Shown here piece after piece: positions 58,901 through 64,000 of a stretch of DNA of 64,000 nt; position 1 is the first letter of the stretch, and every line of letters starts with the position of its first letter. Source of the DNA: Adiantum capillus-veneris (lineage: Eukaryota; Streptophyta; Polypodiopsida; Polypodiales; Pteridaceae). The DNA is taken from NCBI GenBank assembly GCA_014529385.2, contig CM043971.1, positions 25,644,769 through 25,708,768 of the forward strand, given 5' to 3'. The notes below the pieces were generated by a model. It saw nothing but the letters and a program-made list of their open reading frames with translations. It was not told the origin of the DNA and made no database searches. The translations under genes were made by a program, and so were the position numbers.

Positions 58901-59250
58901 CTTTCTTAGTCACCGCATTTAGTGGCTTGTAATCAACACAAACTCTCCAACGCCCATCTTTCTTTGGGGTGACTACCACAGGGCTCACCCATTCAGCATT
59001 ATCCACTGGCACAATGAACCCTGCGTCCAAAAGCTTATCCACTTCTTCCTTTAAAGCATTCATTTGTTCCTTACCCATCCTTCTTAGTTTCTGCCGCATT
59101 GTCTTTGCCCCTTCAACTAGCTCGATCTTCACAGGATCCCCAACAAAGCCCCTTATTTCTTGATATGAGGTAATAAAAAGATTTGGAAACCTGTCCAACA
59201 TTGCTAAGTACTCCTTTCTTTCTCCTTGTGTCAGATCAGTACTTAGCATA
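55950..59250 (-). mobile_element. Tat-like Ty3/Gypsy pol, 5' truncated
   Basis: It carries RT, RNase H, a second RNase H, integrase and C-terminal domain, in one mainly open frame, and a polypurine tract after the coding end. The 5' part (gag, protease) is replaced at about 59,250 by Copia gag sequence. It is closely related in protein sequence to the 2.2-6.0 kb element, on the same strand. Confidence 0.92.
56038..59250 (-). pseudogene. Gypsy RT, RNase H, archaeal-type RNase H and integrase polyprotein
   Basis: Open from about 59,250 to 56,532 (roughly 900 residues). RT: WVSPVVVTPKKDGRWRVCVD, LPFGLTNGPGAFERKV and GFIDDFYVYS (catalytic DD kept). Connection/RNase H: EFYVNPSVEDDAIGAMLL. A second RNase H, LLYFDGSYRRSHDAASGGIV with NNEEEFMALEGGL and QIKGDAFLVVKQV, marks the Tat lineage. 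Integrase: zinc ligands HEGSCGGHF..CKSCLPC, then LDAIGPLP, LLSDRGPGF and NGLNERFNGE for D, D and E. After TGA at 56,532, TAA near 56,357 and TGA at 56,151 reading continues to about 56,038. All three stops are explicable by C-to-T. Enzymatic residues look intact, so decay is recent compared with the 2-6 kb relative. Confidence 0.92.
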
Positions 59251-59815
59251 TTTAGGAACAGAATTTTTGCCACTCGCAGCAGAACCATAAGAAGTGGCTG
59301 CATTATTGTTACCACCCTTTCTTTGAGAAGCAATAAAAGCTTGTTCAACTGCACGCTGCCTAGTCCTGTTTTTTATGGAAAGTGACTCTTGCAACAGCAA
59401 TGTGCATAATGCATCAAACTTGACAACTTCATGATTTCCTTGGGTCATAAATCTCCAAGTACTAGAAAAAGTCTGGTAGGAATCTGGTAAGGCATCAAGA
59501 ATAGTCTGCACAAGGGAACTGTCTGAAATGACTTCACCTGCAGAAATAAGCTGCTCATTGATATCCTTGACACTAGCAAGGAAAGTGTCCATATCATCTT
59601 CCTCATGCATAATATTCGACTCCAGCTCTTTACACAGCAAAGCAATTTTAGCCTCATTGCGGCTTGCATAAAGACCTGCTAAAATATCCCAAGCTTGTTT
59701 TGCAGATTTTGTTGAACGGATGTGAGGAACAATGGTGTGCTTCACAGACAACGCAATCAATGCATGAGCCTGCGCATCCTTAACATCCCAACGAGCTTGA
59801 GCATGAGCGCAAGTA
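59236..59815 (-). pseudogene. Copia gag fragment
   Basis: The 174-residue frame has SAKQAWDILAGLYASRNEAKIALLCKELE, MHEEDDMDTFLASVKDINEQL, IVQTILDALPDSYQTFSSTW and a Gly/Asn/Ser-rich end, typical of Copia UBN2-type gag before its zinc knuckle. It butts onto the Gypsy RT at 59,250 and ends near 59,815 where an opposite-strand Gypsy gag begins. Confidence 0.85.
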
Positions 59816-59822
59816 AGCTAGC

Positions 59823-60779
59823 TTGGTGACCGAAGACAAACGAGTGGCCTTGGACTTAGAGCATGAGGCACAGAGAGACCAACGCATGCAAGAGTTGTTC
59901 CTACAGGTACTTACCTCGAAGCCTAAGCCAGTCAAATATGCTAGTAATTCATCAAGTAGCACAAGTAAAGATTTGGACTCCAACAACCCCCCCCACAGAG
60001 AAGTTGAAATTCATTAAGTACGACTCTAAGATGGATGCTAGTGCTATTCATTCTTGGTTGCATCAATTTAATGCTTATTTTGTGAAAACTAAGAAGACAA
60101 GGAATAACAAGGTTTTGATGGTAGAAGGAATAACAAGGTTTCGATGGTAGCCATGTACTTTGCGGGTGATGCCATTAATTGGTACCACGCATGGCAAGAG
60201 GCACAATTGACGGTGCACCTAGAGCAAGCCAAAGAAGGCACGCCCCTTTCCTTCAATTGGGCTGACTTCCAAGACAAGATCAATGTGTGGTTTATGCCTC
60301 CTCAGTACCTAGCATGGTTGAAAGAAGATTGGCGCAATCTCAAGAAAAATGGTATGCCATTCATGTCTTTTTCTAACCGTGTTCTGTAGCTCGGCACCCA
60401 ATTACACAAATCGGATGATGAGCTCAAAGAGACATTCCTCTTTGATTTGTGAGAATATATAAAGTTTTATGTAGAAGTCTTTGACCCCATGGATCTTAAC
60501 AAGGCAGTAGCAATTTCTCTCTCCCAAGAGATGAAGCACAACAAGGGAAAGCCTAAGGAGAACAAGTCTTCTCAAAGTACCTCTGAAACTCCTCAGAATG
60601 GTAAGAGCAATAAGAATGGTAAGAAAGGTAACTCTTCTCGCCAATCTTCCTCTAGTCTCTCAGAAAAAAACTCTCAAAATGAATCTAAGGGTAAAGCTAA
60701 CACACTTGCTAAACCTAAGCTCACCCCATATGAAAAATCCGCACAAGGAATCATAGGAGGATACATAACAGCAAAATAA
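59823..60779 (+). pseudogene. Gypsy gag (Retrotrans_gag type), degenerate
   Basis: Frames give SKMDASAIHSWLHQFNAYF, MYFAGDAINWYHAWQEA, FNWADFQDKINVWFMPPQY and WRNLKKNGMPFMSFSNRVL, then DPMDLNKAVAISLSQEMKH and a Lys/Ser/Asn-rich tail (60,489-60,779). This is the capsid of a Ty3/Gypsy element. A 26-bp tandem duplication at 60,100-60,151 shifts the frame, and stops occur at 60,387 and near 60,451. No pol follows. Confidence 0.8.
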
Positions 60780-62312
60780 CAAGTCATTTATTCTAAGGAA
60801 GATCCTTAATATCATCGCTCATAATGCTTTTTCTTTTAATGATAGGAGAAAATTTATTCTCCTTTGAACTTCTTCATGTGTATTCTAGTCTAAATTGTTG
60901 GTGGGGACCTAGCAGTTACAGAGGCATAAGAAACACTTGTAACCACACATAGGATCCCAAAAATAAAAAGACAAATGCAGGCATTCAAGATTTATATCCC
61001 AAAAGAGTATGCTTAGAGAGTGTTTAGAGTATAGCAGCTTATTTGTTTATTTATTTCTCATGATCTTTCCCCTTGGTATTGTGGCACCATACTTGTGAGG
61101 ACAAGTATCCTACTTGAATTGCTTTCTATTCCTTGGGAATTTTATCTAGTTTCAGGTGTACGCTTAGCGAGGTGGCTCTCATTGTGCACACTATTGATGC
61201 AACAAGTGTGGGATGCATGTCTAACCTCACCATCCTATCTTATTGCAGTATTAGCGAGAACCACGATTAAATTGTCAATCCACGGAACGAAGTTGACTTG
61301 AATAATGCATACAGGCTACAAGAGATTGTCAATCTTTCAAAAAGCAACTAACAACTCACATCTAACTCAAGCTACACTCAAGTGACTGAAATCACCAAAA
61401 GCCAATCGCTCATCAGCAAACAAATCACATCTGTTACAGCATCAAATGACATCCAAACGTAACAAAACTTCTAGGACATGTTTATAAGACCTAAGCACAC
61501 ATGCTAATGGTCTCAAATCCCACTTTAGGTCATGTTCCAAAAGCGCAATTATTAACAACAATGGATTTTTGACCTAGTCGTTTCCGACCCATAATGTATC
61601 TAAATGCTTAGCACTGATGTCCCAATACCCCGCCCTATGCTTAGTTTTTTATTTGAAAGTGTAAATTCCTTGTTATGAAATTGTGTAAATTCCTAGTTAT
61701 TTGAAAGTGTAAATTCGTAGTTATGATGAAATTAGGTTGCGGGTCTGCGATGCCAAAAACTACGAATTATTGTGATGTGTTTACGTGAATGCGTAGAGCT
61801 CTTACCTGCAGTTGCAATGCAACAAACACGACTGCAATATGACAACCGGGGAGGGAGTAGGAAGCGCGAGAAGGAGAGGAGTGAGTGCCATTAGCTCACA
61901 CTCTGTATTTCATTATCTAAAACTTAATAATAACATACAAAAATTGGCTTTTATACCTTAGCCAAGGTTTTTGGTGGTCAAAACTAATAATTTTGGAGTT
62001 CTACCAAAGATGGGTAATGACAGGTTGATACAATATGGAAGCTTGTAGCCCCGACTCATCAATTTCAAAGTTTATCCGCAAAATAGGAGCTAAAATATTC
62101 TTGATTTATCAAAATAATAAGTGTTTTTACAATGAGAACTCCGAAAAATGGAATCCATGGTGTCCGTGTTAGCTTGATGCTAACATGCCCCCCCTCCTTG
62201 CTTGTGTCATCCCTTGACACAACTTTATGGGTTGAAGTAGTCTTCGGACTGGCGGCTGGTGAGGCGGTCTTTAAGTGCTGTTAGAGCCTTTTGAAATCTG
62301 ATCTTCCTTTCT
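60780..62312. other. Non-coding, nothing recognised
   Basis: AT-rich. Three short tandem copies of GTGTAAATTCCTAGTTAT-like sequence lie at about 61,658-61,725. No coding similarity or RNA gene was recognised. Confidence 0.45.
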
Positions 62313-62323
62313 TTATCTGGCAC

Positions 62324-63993
62324 TTACAAAAATTGCATAGTTACTCTGTTTTTGAGCTCTACTGCTGAGTAACCTACAAACCTTGAGGTCAGATTGATGA
62401 TCACTGGTGCAAATATCTTCATTCGCCAAGTGAAGAAACCCATGTAGAACGCTTTCTCGAATGCCAAAATATTGTGTGAAGGTAGAAACATGCATCTGGC
62501 GTAGAAGCCATAGAGGACTTCTTCGAAAGGTTGGCCACTGAGATCATAGCACAAACCTTTGCTACCCTCAGGTAATGACATCAAAGGGGTGCCTGCTTGC
62601 TCTAACTCATTGAACACTTGGACGCATGTGAGCAGCATTTGGTGATCTTATATAGATCACCATGTATTCTTTAGTCGTCACTGTTCCCTTTTTTAGAGCA
62701 GGCAATCTGAGGTAATTTAGCCAAGTTGGTCACTTATTGAGTAGTGCCTCATGTCCTATCCAGGTCCTTACTCTTGGTATAGGAGAGAAAGTCAGATCTT
62801 TTTCTGTTGAGGTAGAGAGTTGTATCTCAGCCTTATCTTGTTGTGTTGAGGTGGTGGGTGTTTCCTCAACTTTTTGTTCCTTTGTGTGCTCAACTTTTTT
62901 GGAGTCCTCTTCTGGTGAAGGATTGGTTGCTTTGGTCTCTAGCTTTTTCTCTATTTTCTTCTCTTGATTAGAGACTTCTGCTTGTTGTGTTGTTTCCGTT
63001 GCTTCTTGCTGTTCAGATTCTTGTGTAGCTTCAACTGTTTTTTCATGTTCAGGTTCTGCCTCTTTTGTTGGCTCATTTATTGTGGTTCTAGCTGGTGATG
63101 GTGGTGGGCTCAACATTGGTTGATCTTTGTGTTCAGAGATAGGATAGAGATGCGGGGAGACATATCACCTTGGGCCTTTTGTGTTTCTCCTTGTGCAGTG
63201 GTTTCCTTTGCTCTCTTTTGATGTTCTTCCGTCTCTTTTTTCCTCGCCGATTTTTTGACTTCTTTCAGCTATAAAGCTTCTGCTTCTTGATACATCTTTT
63301 CCAGGGCTTCCGTGGGGTCTTCAGCTTGCTTCCTGGTGTGATGCTTGATTCTTCATCCTTTAAGCTCGATAGTCATCCACTTTTCCGGGTCCTTTCCTTG
63401 TGCTTGACGACTATGTTGGTATGCGTGTTTCTCTCTTTCAAACCAGGATTGCTTTTGCATATGATCTTCTTGATGTGCTGCCATGACTTTTCTCTTTATT
63501 TCCTCCCTTCGTAATCTCTTTTCTTCATTATCAGAGCTTTCACTGTTGTGCCTTTCTGGCGAGCTTTCAACAGAATCTTCATTAAATTTGTAGGATCTCT
63601 TGGTCAATCTTGTAGCTGAAGGAGATGGTTGAGATGACACTATCCACGTGTTTTCATCTGGGGCAGGTGGTAGGTTGTCAGCCATGCTGATGGCATGGTA
63701 TGAAATTCTTGTTAACACCTCTGGTGCACCCAAGTATGTAATCTTTCCTTCTTTCTTTATTCCTTTCAAGGTCGTCAAGACATATTGAGCATGGTCAACT
63801 GGTTTCCTGAGTGTTGACTTGAGCACTTCGTGAAGGTGGTGGCAACCACATGATTTGATGTGGTATACCTTGGTGGCCTCTTAGCCAGGAAGTGGAAATG
63901 CTGGTGGTATAACCTTGTTGGCTCCTCAACCCGCTTGTGAATAAGGTCCGCAAAGGTGGCCACGACGGTTTCTTTTGTGAAAGTACCCGCCAT
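62324..63993 (-). pseudogene. Unrecognised coding region, possibly retroelement accessory ORF
   Basis: It begins MAGTFTKETVVATFADLIHK at 63,993. A frame change near 63,850 continues as KVYHIKSCGCHHLHEVLKST and RKPVDHAQYVLTTLKGIKKE (to 63,353), with GKITYLGAPEVLTRISYHAI and a charged segment KRLRREEIKRKVMAAHQED. After further stops a Thr/Glu/Lys/Gln-rich low-complexity part follows (63,116-62,730) and finally 62,638-62,324 with GQPFEEVLYGFYARCMFLPSHN. I do not recognise the family. High charge and lack of introns fit a transposon accessory protein; a decayed host gene is possible. The window edge may cut its promoter. Confidence 0.45.
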
Positions 63994-64000
63994 TTTTCTG

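Overview
The window looks like transposon-dense nuclear DNA of a land plant with a large genome. Reasons: nested LTR retrotransposons of several plant lineages (Copia, Tat-like and other Ty3/Gypsy), two CACTA (En/Spm) DNA transposons carrying plant-type TNP2 and TNPA-like genes, introns with GT..AG ends, and many stop codons explained by C-to-T or G-to-A changes, as expected for methylated silenced DNA. No gene is clearly an ordinary host gene. I cannot place the lineage.

Layout, left to right. 0.2-1.5 kb (-): a broken copy of an unrecognised gene family. 2.2-6.0 kb (-): a decayed Tat-like Gypsy (gag to RNase H). 7,635-13,192 (+): a structurally complete Copia element, 192-bp LTRs, target duplication GTTTA, four nonsense changes. 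14.3-16.5 kb (-): a Gypsy pol cut by CACTA copy 1 (16,521-24,264, duplication ACT), with more pol directly after it. 24.8-33.46 kb: an unusual multi-gene block. 33.48-34.4 and 45.5-46.6 kb (+): one Gypsy pol split by a solo LTR of about 3.4 kb (34,378-45,508, duplication GTAAC), itself split by CACTA copy 2 (37,735-45,456, reverse orientation, duplication CCT). 48.6-50.5 kb (-): another Gypsy. 52.6-54.2 kb (+): a LINE-like reverse transcriptase. 56.0-59.25 kb (-): a second Tat-like pol with a long open frame. 59.2-60.8 kb: Copia gag and Gypsy gag scraps. 62.3-64 kb (-): an unrecognised decayed coding region.

The most notable part is 24.8-33.46 kb. On the minus strand (28.5-26.46 kb) a spliced gene begins with MARTKQTARK, the exact histone H3 N-terminus, followed by an H3/CENH3-like histone fold, then a Ulp1-type (C48) cysteine protease, then a lysine-rich tail with repeated KSPTKK motifs. 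It is divergent from an unknown plus-strand gene (29.45-31.06 kb); the roughly 0.9 kb between the two start codons holds two opposed TATA boxes, a 99-bp tandem repeat and a recurrent ACGACGCGA-like motif. That gene converges on a minus-strand transposase-like gene with a possible D-D-E triad (33.46-31.04 kb). A plus-strand gene at 24.8-26.05 kb belongs to the same family as the one at 0.2-1.5 kb and shares an intron position with it. I propose, as inference, that this block is an undescribed multi-gene DNA element or the remains of one. Its ends were not found and all its genes carry lesions.

The two CACTA copies form a widely spaced inverted repeat of about 7.7 kb. Different target duplications indicate independent insertions. 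Their lesions are complementary: copy 1 has an apparently intact TNPA-like gene and a deleted TNP2; copy 2 keeps the TNP2 5' part but has stops in both genes. Both carry a fragment of a heavy-metal-associated (HMA) domain gene.
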